DNA of 64,000 bases, taken from assembly GCA_947486785.1 (NCBI GenBank), contig CANKUU010000014.1, forward strand, positions 47,872 through 111,871, given 5' to 3'. The notes under the pieces were generated by a model. The model was not told the origin of the DNA. It ran no database searches and was given only the letters and a program-made list of their open reading frames with translations. How positions within the stretch are numbered: position 1 is the stretch's first letter; each line of letters starts with the position of its first letter. The position numbers and the translations under genes are program-made. This document shows, one piece after another, positions 20,686 to 29,102 of the stretch. Source of the DNA: an uncultured Flavobacteriaceae bacterium. GTDB taxonomy: Bacteria; Bacteroidota; Bacteroidia; Flavobacteriales; Flavobacteriaceae.

Positions 20686-21656
20686 TGCTTAACCTTTTCA
20701 ATATGAATATAAAATTAATAGCTCTAATAGTATTTATGTCGACCTTTATTGGTAGGGCTCAAGAGCTTACTATTCCCCAATTATCTCAATATTTGGCGGA
20801 TAACCCTTTTGTAATGTCGCCCACCTATGCAGGTATTGGAGATCATGTTAAAATACGAATCAATGGCTTAACCCAATGGGTCGGTGTAAAAGATGCACCT
20901 GATACCCAATCATTAGCTGCCGACGCTAGGATAGGAGAAACTTCGGGTATCGGAATGATGCTTTATAATGATAGCAACGGAGAAACAAAACAACGAGGGG
21001 CACGTGTATCTTTTGCACACCATTTAACTATAGATAAGTATGATGATAAATTTTTGTCTTTTGGATTATCGTATAACTTTAATCAGTTTCGTATCGATAT
21101 CGAAAATTTTAATCAATCTAATTCTCCTGATCAAGCCGTAACCGATGATAGAGCAACTACCAATCATAACTTTGATGTAGGAGTACTTTACCGGTGGAAC
21201 AAATTTTATTTTAGTTTAAATGCGTCTAACTTACTTAATAAAGATTTAACTAGTTTTAACCCTATTTACGAACCGAATCGTTTAAGAAATTACTATGCAT
21301 ACACAGGATATAGCTACAAAAAAAATAAAAACAGCGACTTTGAAATAGAACCTTCTATTTTTGTTCAACTTTTTGAAAGCGATGGAAGATCTGTTACCGA
21401 TTTAAATGTGAAATTTAGATGGTATGATTTTAATGATTATTACTACGCTGGTGTTACTTACCGTTTTTTAAATGACCAAATAGGAAATCCTTTATATGTT
21501 GCACCTATTTTAGGACTAAAAAAGAATAATTTTTACTTCGGATATTCATACCAAGTAATACTAAATGAAATTTTAGGCTATAGCTCCGGAACCCATGTTG
21601 TTACTTTAGGAGTAGATCTTTTTCAAGGCGTTAGTAATTGTAGATGTACTTACTAA
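20685..21656 (+). CDS. PorP/SprF-family type IX secretion membrane protein (SprF-like)
   Basis: This 323-residue protein has the full PorP/SprF form: a signal peptide ending GRAQ, then LPQLSQY-like TIPQLSQYLADNPFVMSPTYAG, which is the family's N-terminal signature, and an outer-membrane barrel to the C-terminus. The first ATG overlaps the adhesin stop as TAATG, implying translational coupling. A second ATG six codons later (20703) gives a neater signal peptide, so the start may be there. In F. johnsoniae SprF is needed for secretion of SprB to the cell surface, and by position this protein should serve the adhesin upstream. Unlike the PorP protein at 1022-3106 it has no periplasmic extension. 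Confidence 0.88.
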   Translation: MLNLFNMNIKLIALIVFMSTFIGRAQELTIPQLSQYLADNPFVMSPTYAGIGDHVKIRINGLTQWVGVKDAPDTQSLAADARIGETSGIGMMLYNDSNGETKQRGARVSFAHHLTIDKYDDKFLSFGLSYNFNQFRIDIENFNQSNSPDQAVTDDRATTNHNFDVGVLYRWNKFYFSLNASNLLNKDLTSFNPIYEPNRLRNYYAYTGYSYKKNKNSDFEIEPSIFVQLFESDGRSVTDLNVKFRWYDFNDYYYAGVTYRFLNDQIGNPLYVAPILGLKKNNFYFGYSYQVILNEILGYSSGTHVVTLGVDLFQGVSNCRCTY

Positions 21657-21684
21657 TACATTTTTATCTGACATTTGATTAAGT

Positions 21685-21692
21685 TATGTTTG
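21685..21692 (+). promoter_or_regulatory. -7 promoter element for folB
   Basis: TATGTTTG matches TAnnTTTG. It lies 16 nt before the GTG start of folB, which gives a very short leader and separates folB from the adhesin operon. The -33 region is only T-rich, not a clear TTTG. Confidence 0.4.
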
Positions 21693-21708
21693 TACAAAAC
21701 TAAAGCAC

Positions 21709-22071
21709 GTGGGAAAAGTTGTTGTTAAAAATATCCGTGTTTATGCACACCATGGCTGCCTAAAGGAAGAAACGATAATTGGTTCTGACTATATCGTAAA
21801 CGTTGCAGTACATGCGAACCTTACAAAAGCTTCGCAAAACGATAACCTCTCTGACACCGTAGACTATGTACATATAAACCGCATTGTTATAGAAGAAATG
21901 GCATTAGCGAGTAAGTTATTAGAGCATGTAGCCAGACGGATACTAAAACGTATTCTTTTAGAAATGGATATAGTTACTAAATGCAAAGTAGCTGTTGCTA
22001 AAATAAATCCGCCTATTGGTGGTGATGTTGAACAGGTATCTGTAGTTTTAAAAGAAAAAAGAGCTTCTTAA
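21709..22071 (+). CDS. folB: dihydroneopterin aldolase
   Basis: This 120-residue protein has the family's usual length and converts 7,8-dihydroneopterin to 6-hydroxymethyl-dihydropterin and glycolaldehyde in folate synthesis. It is cytosolic and works as a multimer. Visible signatures are VKNIRVYAHHGCLKEE near the N-terminus, which includes the substrate-binding Glu; the TVDYVHI segment; the LLEHVARRI helix; and VAKINPPIGGDVE near the C-terminus with the catalytic Lys. The start is GTG: no ATG fits upstream, and the domain begins immediately after it. It stands alone between the adhesin operon and tRNA-Cys. Confidence 0.93.
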   Translation: MGKVVVKNIRVYAHHGCLKEETIIGSDYIVNVAVHANLTKASQNDNLSDTVDYVHINRIVIEEMALASKLLEHVARRILKRILLEMDIVTKCKVAVAKINPPIGGDVEQVSVVLKEKRAS

Positions 22072-22095
22072 GTTTTACACTATTTAAAAACGTAT

Positions 22096-22103
22096 TACCT
22101 TTG
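22096..22103 (+). promoter_or_regulatory. -7 promoter element for tRNA-Cys
   Basis: TACCTTTG matches TAnnTTTG and lies 12 nt before the mature tRNA 5' end, the expected spacing for a tRNA promoter in this phylum. The -33 region is T-rich only. Confidence 0.5.
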
Positions 22104-22114
22104 CAAACTGTAAT

Positions 22115-22185
22115 GGCATCGTGGCCGAGTGGCTAGGCACAGCTCTGCAAAAGCTTGTACAGCGGTTCGAATCCGCTCGATGCCT
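22115..22185 (+). tRNA. tRNA-Cys (GCA)
   Basis: The acceptor arms GGCATCG (22115-22121) and CGATGCC (22178-22184) pair fully, with discriminator T at 22185, as expected for tRNA-Cys. The anticodon loop reads CTGCAAA with anticodon GCA. The T arm is AGCGG-TTCGAAT-CCGCT. The CCA end is not encoded. The top pair of the anticodon stem looks mismatched (C/T). Confidence 0.95.
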
Positions 22186-22186
22186 C

Positions 22187-22230
22187 AAAAAAAAACCTTG
22201 ATTTTTAATTAATCAAGGTTTTTTTATTTT
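22187..22230. terminator. bidirectional terminator between tRNA-Cys and the LysE-family gene
   Basis: CCTTGAT (22196-22202) and ATCAAGG (22212-22218) form a 7-bp stem extended by an A-tract before it and a T-tract after it. The mirror symmetry gives a T-run on both strands, so it can end tRNA-Cys transcription on plus and the rnr/DUF2807/LysE transcript on minus. Confidence 0.85.
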
Positions 22231-22284
22231 TTAAAACGTGTGGTCAATCCTCTGATTAGTTTTAAAACTGCTTTATTTTAGTTT

Positions 22285-22971
22285 TTAAGAGCGTATATCT
22301 TCTATTTTTTCAATTCCCTTTTCAATATTGAACTTATCTTTTGGTAAAAAGCCTTTGATCATAAAGACTAAACCACATATGATTAAAATAATACCTAAAC
22401 CCTTTTTAATTAAAAGTATTCTTTGTGGAGTTAACTTTTTCTTGAGCTGTTTTGCTAACAATATTTTTAAAACATCGGTAAAAAAATACGTTAAAATCAT
22501 TGCTATAAAAAAGGTAAGAATACGCTTAGGATTATTATCTAAACTAGCCCCTGCTGTAATTATAGCTACCAACCAAAAAGCGAGAACCCCTATATTTATA
22601 AAATTTAAAAGAAAACCTTTAATAAATAAGGCTAAGTATCCTTTTTTTACTTTAATAGTTTCTTTTTTAGGCTGTTTTTCTTCCTTTTTAGTTGTTTTTT
22701 TTACAAAGGTACTAATACCGTAAATGACCAATACTACCCCGCCTAAAACATATAAACCGGGTTTATTACTTAAATTTTCTAAAAGTTGACGACTACTAAA
22801 ATATGCGATAACTAAAAATAAAATATCTGCAGTAATTACTCCTAAGTCAAATATAATAGCTGCTCTAAAACCTTTTAATGCACTCGTCTCTAAAAGCACA
22901 AAAAAAACTGGCCCAATCATAAAGCTTAAAAAAAAGCCTAGGGGTATAGCCGCCTGAATATCATCTAACAT
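22285..22971 (-). CDS. LysE/RhtB-family membrane exporter
   Basis: This 228-residue inner-membrane protein has about six hydrophobic segments. The N-terminal motif IPLGFFLSFMIGPVFFVLLE, with the Gly-Pro turn in the first helix, is the LysE/RhtB signature. A long basic loop (KKTTKKEEKQPKK) separates the two halves. Family members export amino acids or related small molecules, but the substrate cannot be told from sequence. It is the last gene of a minus-strand group, 47 nt after the DUF2807 gene, and ends at the bidirectional terminator near 22187-22230. Confidence 0.85.
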   Translation of the reverse strand: MLDDIQAAIPLGFFLSFMIGPVFFVLLETSALKGFRAAIIFDLGVITADILFLVIAYFSSRQLLENLSNKPGLYVLGGVVLVIYGISTFVKKTTKKEEKQPKKETIKVKKGYLALFIKGFLLNFINIGVLAFWLVAIITAGASLDNNPKRILTFFIAMILTYFFTDVLKILLAKQLKKKLTPQRILLIKKGLGIILIICGLVFMIKGFLPKDKFNIEKGIEKIEDIRS

Positions 22972-23018
22972 GTATTATTGGTACATAAATAATTTAATAA
23001 ACCCTTTAAATAGTAAAC

Positions 23019-23705
23019 CTATTCTTTCATTTGAGTTATGGTACCTCCGAAAACAGTTTTTTTGTCCATTTTTTTAGGATTACCATAAACTAAAACCTCA
23101 CCCCCAGCTTTAACCGAGGCTTTTACGTAGTTTTCTGCAAAAATTTCAGCCCTAGAACCCGCATTTACATTAATGGTAGAAAATTTAGTAATTAAATCTT
23201 TACCTTCATAAACCCCACCCGTATTTATAGAAATATCTTGAAAATGGGCCGAGCCTGAGGTTGTAATAATACCACCTGTTACCGTTTTAATCAACAATTG
23301 CTCCACCTCTATCTGTAAATCGAGTTCGCCACTTTCTTGGGCTTTTAATTCTAAAATATCTTGCTTTATAATTTCATCAGAAACAATACGAGCATCTTCA
23401 TTTACATCAATTACTCGAATATCTTCTGTATAATATAAATCGATAAACGTTCTATATCCACTAAATATCTTATGAATTTTCATGCGGAGTTTAAGAACTC
23501 CTTCTTTATTAACAATAACTACTTTATCAGTATTTACACCAGTAATTACAGCTTTATTTTGGTTAGATTTAATCAAATTAATTGATAAACCATCAAAACC
23601 TTTTACCTCTGTAAATTGCTCTAAGTTTTTTGATATTTTTTGCTCTTGCCCTAAAACGGAGCAAATTGCAAAAAATAAAACTATTAGCGTTAGAAAATTT
23701 TTCAT
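23019..23705 (-). CDS. DUF2807 (head GIN domain) exported protein
   Basis: This 228-residue protein has a signal peptide ending in VLGQ. After it comes the head-GIN/DUF2807 pattern: EFTEVKGFDGLSINLIKS-like start, then many short beta strands with repeated Gly/Ser/Ala turns, suggesting a beta-helix (IITTSGSAHFQDISINTGG, FSTINVNAGSRAEIF). Such proteins are common in Bacteroidota and are called putative autotransporter adhesins, but no function is established. It lies 49 nt after rnr and 47 nt before the LysE-family gene on the same strand, so the three may be co-transcribed. Confidence 0.8.
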   Translation of the reverse strand: MKNFLTLIVLFFAICSVLGQEQKISKNLEQFTEVKGFDGLSINLIKSNQNKAVITGVNTDKVVIVNKEGVLKLRMKIHKIFSGYRTFIDLYYTEDIRVIDVNEDARIVSDEIIKQDILELKAQESGELDLQIEVEQLLIKTVTGGIITTSGSAHFQDISINTGGVYEGKDLITKFSTINVNAGSRAEIFAENYVKASVKAGGEVLVYGNPKKMDKKTVFGGTITQMKE

Positions 23706-23754
23706 TAGGTAGGATTTTTTTAGGCGTTAAAACAAAATCTATTGCAACTAAATG

Positions 23755-25944
23755 CTATTCATTTTTACCAATTAAACTAAAATCTAAATGACGTTTTACC
23801 AAATCTGAATTTTTAACCGTAACAATTACCTCATCGCCTAAAGTATATATTTTTTTGGTTCGTTCACCAACTATTGCATACTCTTTTTGATCAAAGTTAT
23901 AATAATCGCCCTTTATATCGCGTATACGTACCATTCCTTCACACTTATTCTCAATAATTTCAACGTATATACCCCATTCTGTTACTCCTGAAATAACGCC
24001 TACAAACTCACGATTTTCATGATCTTGCATAAATTTAATTTGCATATACTTAATAGAATCGCGCTCTGCACTAGATGCTAAATACTCCATATTTGACGAG
24101 TGCTTACATTTCTCTTCAAAAATTTCAGCTTTTGGTGTTTCACCATTATCTAAATAATGTTGTAGCAAACGATGTACCATAACATCAGGATAACGACGAA
24201 TTGGTGAAGTAAAGTGTGAGTAATAATCAAAAGCTAAACCATAATGACCAATATTGTTCGTAGTATAAACCGCTTTACTCATGGTACGTATAGCAAGTGT
24301 ATCTACTAAATTTTGCTCTTTCTTACCCTTCACATCTTCTAATAATTGATTTAACGAAGCGCTAATTGATTTTTTATCCTTAAAGTCTAATTTATGGCCA
24401 AATTTTGAAATAATTCCGTTTAACGCCATTAATTTATCTTCATTCGGGTTATCGTGTATTCTGTATATAAAGGTCTTCGTAGGTTTCTGTTTCCCTATAA
24501 ATTCGGCTACTTTCTTATTTGCTAGAAGCATAAATTCTTCAATAAGCTTATTGGCTGCTTTTGCTTCTTTAAAATAGACACCAGTAGGCTCGCTTTTGTC
24601 ATTTAAATTAAAACGTACTTCTACTTTATCAAAAGAAATTGCCCCATCTTGCATACGCGAAGAGCGCATAATTTTAGCCAATTTATCTAAAATTAAGATG
24701 GCATTTACTACTTCTTTAGAAACACTATATGCAGAGGCTCGAATAGAAATATCTTCTGGAATATTTTCGTCTTCATTCTCTATAATGTACTGAGCTTCTT
24801 CGTAAGCAAATCGCTCATTAGAGTTTATAACAGTTCTACCAAACCATTGGTTCTTTATATTTGCTTGGGCATCTAATTCAAAAATTGCAGAAAAGGTATA
24901 TTTTTCTTCATTTGGCCTTAAAGAACAAGCGTTATTCGACAATACTTCTGGTAACATAGGAACAACACGATCTACTAGATATACAGATGTTGCTCGGTTA
25001 TAAGCTTCATCATCTAAAATAGTACCTTCTTGTAAGTAATGTGAAACATCAGCAATATGAATTCCTATTTCAAAATTTCCGTTTTCTAAAACTTTGAATG
25101 AGAGTGCATCGTCAAAATCTTTAGCATCTTTAGGATCAATGGTAAACGTTAAAGTATCTCGCATATCTCTACGCTTTGCTATATCATCTGCCTTAATACT
25201 TGTATCTAAATGGCTGGCAAAACGTTCAATTTCTGCAGGAAACTCATAGGGTAATCCATATTCTGCTAATATCGAATGTATTTCTGTATTGTGCTCACCA
25301 GGCTTACCTAAAACCTCTGTTATTTTACCAAATGGAGAATCTCGTCCATCGGGCCATTCCGTAATTTCAACAATTACTTTATCGCCATCGGTAGCTTTTC
25401 CTATTTTATCTTGAGAAACAAAAATATCAGTATACATTCTAAAATCTGTTGGTCGAATAAAAGCAAATGTTTTTTGCATATCTACTATACCAACAAACTC
25501 TTTTTTATGGCGTTCAACAATTTTTGTTATTTCACCTTCAAGCTTTTTACCCTTTCTTTTTGGAAAGATATATACCTCCACTATATCTTTATGAAAGGCT
25601 TTTTTTAATTTATTAAAAGGTACAAATACGTCATCGTCCATACCTTCAATTACAATATATGCGTTACCTCTTCCGGTAATATCTACTGTTCCTGTATGAT
25701 ATGTTTTTGTTGATGCAATAGCTTTATAACTGCCTCTACTTACTTCAATAATTCGTTTTGTTTCTTTAAGCTGTACTAATTTTTTTATCAGTAAATTTCT
25801 GTCATGAGCATCGGTAACTCCTATCTTAGCGGCAATTTGCTTGTAATTAAAGCTCTTATCTTGTTCTTTTTCAAGAACCGTAAAGATACCTTTGGTAATT
25901 TCGTTTTTTCTATGATTTTTTGATTTTTTATTTTTTTTTGACAT
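23755..25944 (-). CDS. rnr: ribonuclease R
   Basis: This 729-residue 3'-5' exoribonuclease degrades structured RNA in the cytosol. In order it shows a basic N-terminus with a winged-helix segment, cold-shock-like domains (about 80-220), the RNB catalytic domain with the Asp cluster DPKDAKDFDDA (Mg2+-binding), the YSHFTSPIRRYPDVMVHRLL motif, and a C-terminal S1 domain beginning EFVGVISGVTEWGIYVE. Length and order match the RNase R/VacB family. It is the first gene of the minus-strand group and is divergent from rpiB across 616 nt. Confidence 0.95.
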   Translation of the reverse strand: MSKKNKKSKNHRKNEITKGIFTVLEKEQDKSFNYKQIAAKIGVTDAHDRNLLIKKLVQLKETKRIIEVSRGSYKAIASTKTYHTGTVDITGRGNAYIVIEGMDDDVFVPFNKLKKAFHKDIVEVYIFPKRKGKKLEGEITKIVERHKKEFVGIVDMQKTFAFIRPTDFRMYTDIFVSQDKIGKATDGDKVIVEITEWPDGRDSPFGKITEVLGKPGEHNTEIHSILAEYGLPYEFPAEIERFASHLDTSIKADDIAKRRDMRDTLTFTIDPKDAKDFDDALSFKVLENGNFEIGIHIADVSHYLQEGTILDDEAYNRATSVYLVDRVVPMLPEVLSNNACSLRPNEEKYTFSAIFELDAQANIKNQWFGRTVINSNERFAYEEAQYIIENEDENIPEDISIRASAYSVSKEVVNAILILDKLAKIMRSSRMQDGAISFDKVEVRFNLNDKSEPTGVYFKEAKAANKLIEEFMLLANKKVAEFIGKQKPTKTFIYRIHDNPNEDKLMALNGIISKFGHKLDFKDKKSISASLNQLLEDVKGKKEQNLVDTLAIRTMSKAVYTTNNIGHYGLAFDYYSHFTSPIRRYPDVMVHRLLQHYLDNGETPKAEIFEEKCKHSSNMEYLASSAERDSIKYMQIKFMQDHENREFVGVISGVTEWGIYVEIIENKCEGMVRIRDIKGDYYNFDQKEYAIVGERTKKIYTLGDEVIVTVKNSDLVKRHLDFSLIGKNE

Positions 25945-26180
25945 TCAATTTGTTTGGTTGTTATTGGAAAATTACAAATTATTAATCACTCCATTTTTAA
26001 TAGTTCGTAAGATCACATGAATTTTACCTTAAAAAAGGTTATAAACATATATAACATATTTCATTTTGCTTTTTTAAAATTTTAAAAGAAAAATAGTGCT
26101 TATTATAGCTTGTTAATAGTGGAGATAAAAATTTCAATGAAATCTTGCTTTGAACAGAATTATAAATTTATTGACATTTT

Positions 26181-26214
26181 TTACAGCTGTAATCATTATA
26201 AAAATCAATTGATT
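26181..26214. promoter_or_regulatory. paired 12-bp palindromes, possible operator
   Basis: TTACAGCTGTAA (26181-26192) and AATCAATTGATT (26203-26214) are both perfect palindromes. Their centres are 22 bp apart, about two helical turns. Binding by a regulator of rnr or rpiB is an inference. Confidence 0.3.
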
Positions 26215-26507
26215 AACATTCTTATTAACCTATCTTAATAACTACTGTTAACATAAAAGATACAATAACTTAATTCAAATTTAGTGTTAATTTCTCAAGC
26301 GATAGGTCTGATATCTTTTTCTTATCTTCTAAGAAGTAGATTTTGTTTTGATAATACTGTTTTGTAAAGCACAATTTAAGTCACATATCAAAAATTATAA
26401 GTCACTTTTTTTGGTGAGTTTATTAACAAGCATCTTAAAAGATTTAAACAACAAATAAACAATAGTATTTAACGCTTATCAAATTTTTGTTGTGAAACAC
26501 CCGATTG

Positions 26508-26538
26508 TTGGGTTAAACCTTATCAAGTTGTACATTTG
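26508..26538 (+). promoter_or_regulatory. rpiB promoter
   Basis: TTG (26508-26510), a 20-nt spacer and TACATTTG (26531-26538) match the Bacteroidota consensus TTTG/N19-21/TAnnTTTG. The -7 element ends 22 nt before the rpiB ATG. Confidence 0.65.
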
Positions 26539-26560
26539 TAACATATAATACTTTTATTTT

Positions 26561-26992
26561 ATGAAAATAGCTATAGGTAACGATCATGCTGGTACGGGTT
26601 ATAAACTTGCAATAGTAGGTTTACTAAAATCTTTAGATATTGAAACTGTAAACCATGGAACTAATGGTACAGATAGTGTTGATTATCCTGATTTTATACA
26701 TCCTGTTGCTACAGACGTAATTTCAGGTAAAGTAGATAAGGGTATTATTATTTGTGGTAGCGGTAATGGTGCATCTATGACAGCTAATAAACACCAAAGT
26801 ATACGTTGTGCTTTATGTTGGAATAAAGAAATTGTGCAATTAGCAAGAGAACATAATGATGCAAATGTATTAAGCCTTCCTGCTCGTTTTATATCAATGC
26901 ATCAGGCCTTAGAAATGGTTAAAGTTTTTTTAGATACTGAATTTAAAGGAGGTAGGCATGAACGTCGTGTAGAAAAAATACCTCTTAAATAA
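26561..26992 (+). CDS. rpiB: ribose 5-phosphate isomerase B
   Basis: This 143-residue protein of the RpiB/LacAB family interconverts ribose 5-phosphate and ribulose 5-phosphate in the pentose phosphate pathway. The start IAIGNDHAGTGYK carries the Asp-His phosphate/sugar site. ICGSGNGASMTANK holds the catalytic Cys and the phosphate loop, and HNDANVLSLPARF is the conserved C-terminal motif. Length is typical. It is transcribed from its own promoter (26508-26538), with 196 nt to the next gene. Confidence 0.93.
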   Translation: MKIAIGNDHAGTGYKLAIVGLLKSLDIETVNHGTNGTDSVDYPDFIHPVATDVISGKVDKGIIICGSGNGASMTANKHQSIRCALCWNKEIVQLAREHNDANVLSLPARFISMHQALEMVKVFLDTEFKGGRHERRVEKIPLK

Positions 26993-27188
26993 AACGATAA
27001 CTTTTAACTATACCATGCTATCATATTTTTACAAATAAAGTGGCGCTAAAATATATTTTAAGTTTTTTTTACTGCATTAAAGGGTAGGTAGCACTACAGC
27101 CATTTATATCATCATGAGTAGCTTTCACTAGTAAATAGATACTTGAATGTGGTTAATTTGATAGTAAACAATTAATAATACAAGACTA

Positions 27189-27635
27189 ATGATTGTATTT
27201 GTAGCCAAAACTTTTAAGCAATTAACTACTACAGAGTTATATGAGATACTTCAATTAAGAAGCCAAATATTTGTAGTGGAACAAACTTGTATATATCAAG
27301 ATCTTGATGGTAAAGATTTAAAGGCTATTCACATTTTAGGTAGAAAAAAGGGTGCTTTAGTTGCCTATTCGAGACTTTTTAAGGCAGATGATTATTTAGA
27401 GCATGCCAGTATAGGTAGGGTAGCGGTTAAAGAGGGCGAAAGGCAGCATGGTTATGGCCTATCACTAATGAAGGCGTCAATACAAGAAATTGAAGATCGA
27501 TTTCATGAAAATACAATCGTTATATCTGCACAAACTTATTTAAAAAAATTTTATAACGCTTTAGGCTTTAAAGAAGTAGGTGAGGGGTATTTAGAAGATG
27601 GTATTCCACACATTAAAATGCTTAAAAAGGCTTAG
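27189..27635 (+). CDS. elaA: ElaA-family GNAT N-acetyltransferase
   Basis: This 148-residue protein has the ElaA pattern from end to end: LYEILQLRSQIFVVEQTC near the N-terminus, YQDLDGKDL, the acetyl-CoA loop region IGRVAVKEGERQHGYG, AQTYLKKFYNALGF and the end YLEDGIPHIKM. GNAT enzymes move acetyl from acetyl-CoA to an amine; the ElaA substrate is not known. It is cytosolic. It may follow rpiB in one transcript, but the 196-nt gap makes this uncertain. Confidence 0.9.
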   Translation: MIVFVAKTFKQLTTTELYEILQLRSQIFVVEQTCIYQDLDGKDLKAIHILGRKKGALVAYSRLFKADDYLEHASIGRVAVKEGERQHGYGLSLMKASIQEIEDRFHENTIVISAQTYLKKFYNALGFKEVGEGYLEDGIPHIKMLKKA

Positions 27636-27847
27636 TTGAGGTGTATTTTTGTTTAAAATATACTTTTAAAGTAGTACTTATATTGATTTTTACTGTTGAT
27701 TGATAGTACAAATTATAAGGTAGTATGGTTTAAGCTAAAAGAATTAAAAAAAGATTTTTGTTAACTTCAAATGTTGGCTAACCAAAACTTATGAATCTTA
27801 ATAATTTAAAAATAAAGAACTAATTAAGAATTATAAAGTAAACCGAA

Positions 27848-28498
27848 ATGGATTTGGAGCAAACTATTAAAATTCTGATTTACATTCACGCAGTATTTGG
27901 TGGAATTGCGCTTCTATCTGGACTGGTCTCTATTATTACACGTAAAGGACTTGCTGTTCATAAAAAAGCTGGACTTATATTTTTCTACAGCTTGTTACTC
28001 TCATCGGTTATTGCCATGATTGTTTCGTTTTTACCAAATCATGAAAGCCCGTTCTTGTTTGCAGTTGCAATTTTTAGTCTTTACTTTTTACTAGCAGGTA
28101 AAAGAGCATTAAACTTTAAGTATAAAAATACCAATTTGCTACTTGATAAATGGATTTCAAGAATTATGATAATAGTAGGTATTTTAATGATTTTTATTCC
28201 AATCATATTTTCTGGTAGCTTTAATGTTGTTCTTCTTGTGTTTGCAATACTCGGAATTGTATTTGCAGTAAGAGATTTAATTTTGTTTAAAAAACCTGAA
28301 CAATTAAAAAGAAGTTGGTTAAAATTTCACTTAGGTAAAATGTTCGGAGCATATATTTCAACAGTTACAGCTTTTGTTGTTGTAAATGAATTTTTTCCTG
28401 GAGTTTATGGTTGGTTTATTCCAGGCATAGTTGGTGCTTTTTTCATAGCTTACTGGGTTAGAAAAGTGAACAAAAAAACTGCTGCCAAAAATGCTTAA
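27848..28498 (+). CDS. multi-pass membrane protein, DUF2306-like
   Basis: This 216-residue protein has about seven hydrophobic segments. An early IHAVFGGIALLSG helix is followed by KGLAVHKKAGLIFFYSLL, which resembles the HK/R..G..Y segment of DUF2306 membrane proteins. A conserved His and Lys lie in the loops (VHKK, KFHLGKMFGAY). No catalytic motif is recognised and the function is unknown. It stands alone, 212 nt after the elaA-like gene and about 600 nt before the NlpC gene. Confidence 0.6.
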   Translation: MDLEQTIKILIYIHAVFGGIALLSGLVSIITRKGLAVHKKAGLIFFYSLLLSSVIAMIVSFLPNHESPFLFAVAIFSLYFLLAGKRALNFKYKNTNLLLDKWISRIMIIVGILMIFIPIIFSGSFNVVLLVFAILGIVFAVRDLILFKKPEQLKRSWLKFHLGKMFGAYISTVTAFVVVNEFFPGVYGWFIPGIVGAFFIAYWVRKVNKKTAAKNA

Positions 28499-29102
28499 AT
28501 ATAAAACAAAGCTATAGCGATTTTTTAAAAAGGTCTTGTATATTTATGAACCAACTACTCCTTGTTTTTAAGTTTTTGCCTAGGTATTTTTTACCTAATA
28601 ATCTTCAATTTTTTTAAAAGGGCCATTTTTTTAATTACCAATTAAAAAATGCTTTTACAGTACCCTAAAATTTGTCTTTTAAATGCTGTGGTTTTTAAGA
28701 AGCATAATACAGTATAATTTTGAGGTATAATGATTCATTATTTTTTGGTTAAATTAATAACAAATGTTTTCGTGATGTAAATAGATCTCTATAAAAAACG
28801 CAGAAAGGTGGTATAAAATAGAAGTAATCTTTAACGATTTTTGTTTGGATTAGTAATATTAAAATTAAACTATATAGTCTATTTTTCTTTTAATATTTGT
28901 AGCGTTTTTCGGGTTAATATTATTTTATATCATAGATTTTTTCGGTGAAATGCAGTTTTTTTTACGAAGTAAGTCGTTTTTAGATGTGTTACAAACCTAT
29001 TGGTTTGTAATTGTAACCATAGAACTTGAGCTAATTTTATATAAATAACGGGTAACATCTAAAAAAACATTAATTTTCCGTAAGAATTAGTTTGTAATTT
29101 AT
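28499..29102. other. 604-nt intergenic region upstream of the NlpC/P60 gene
   Basis: No credible gene is present; the longest ATG frame seen is 23 codons. The region contains a strong inverted repeat at 28988-29011 and a second copy of its right half next to the next start codon (29091-29099). Confidence 0.65.
28988..29011. promoter_or_regulatory. 22-bp inverted repeat (9-bp arms) upstream of the NlpC/P60 gene
   Basis: TTACAAACC (28989-28997) and GGTTTGTAA (29002-29010) are exact reverse complements around TATT, and a G-T pair extends the stem outward. No T-run follows, so it is not a terminator. The half TTTGTAATT recurs at 29091-29099, just before the ATG at 29103. This resembles an operator with a second half-site. 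Confidence 0.4.

Larger units (their letters stand above)
25945..26560. other. 616-nt divergent intergenic region between rnr and rpiB
   Basis: No coding sequence is visible. The region is AT-rich with several TTAAC repeats (26213-26260), two perfect 12-bp palindromes 22 bp apart (26181-26214) and the rpiB promoter (26508-26538). No clear rnr promoter was found. Confidence 0.7.

Noticed and set aside
22328..22723. 131-codon plus-strand frame
   Set aside because: Opposite the LysE-family gene, which has a recognisable family pattern; the plus-strand product is just antisense of membrane helices.
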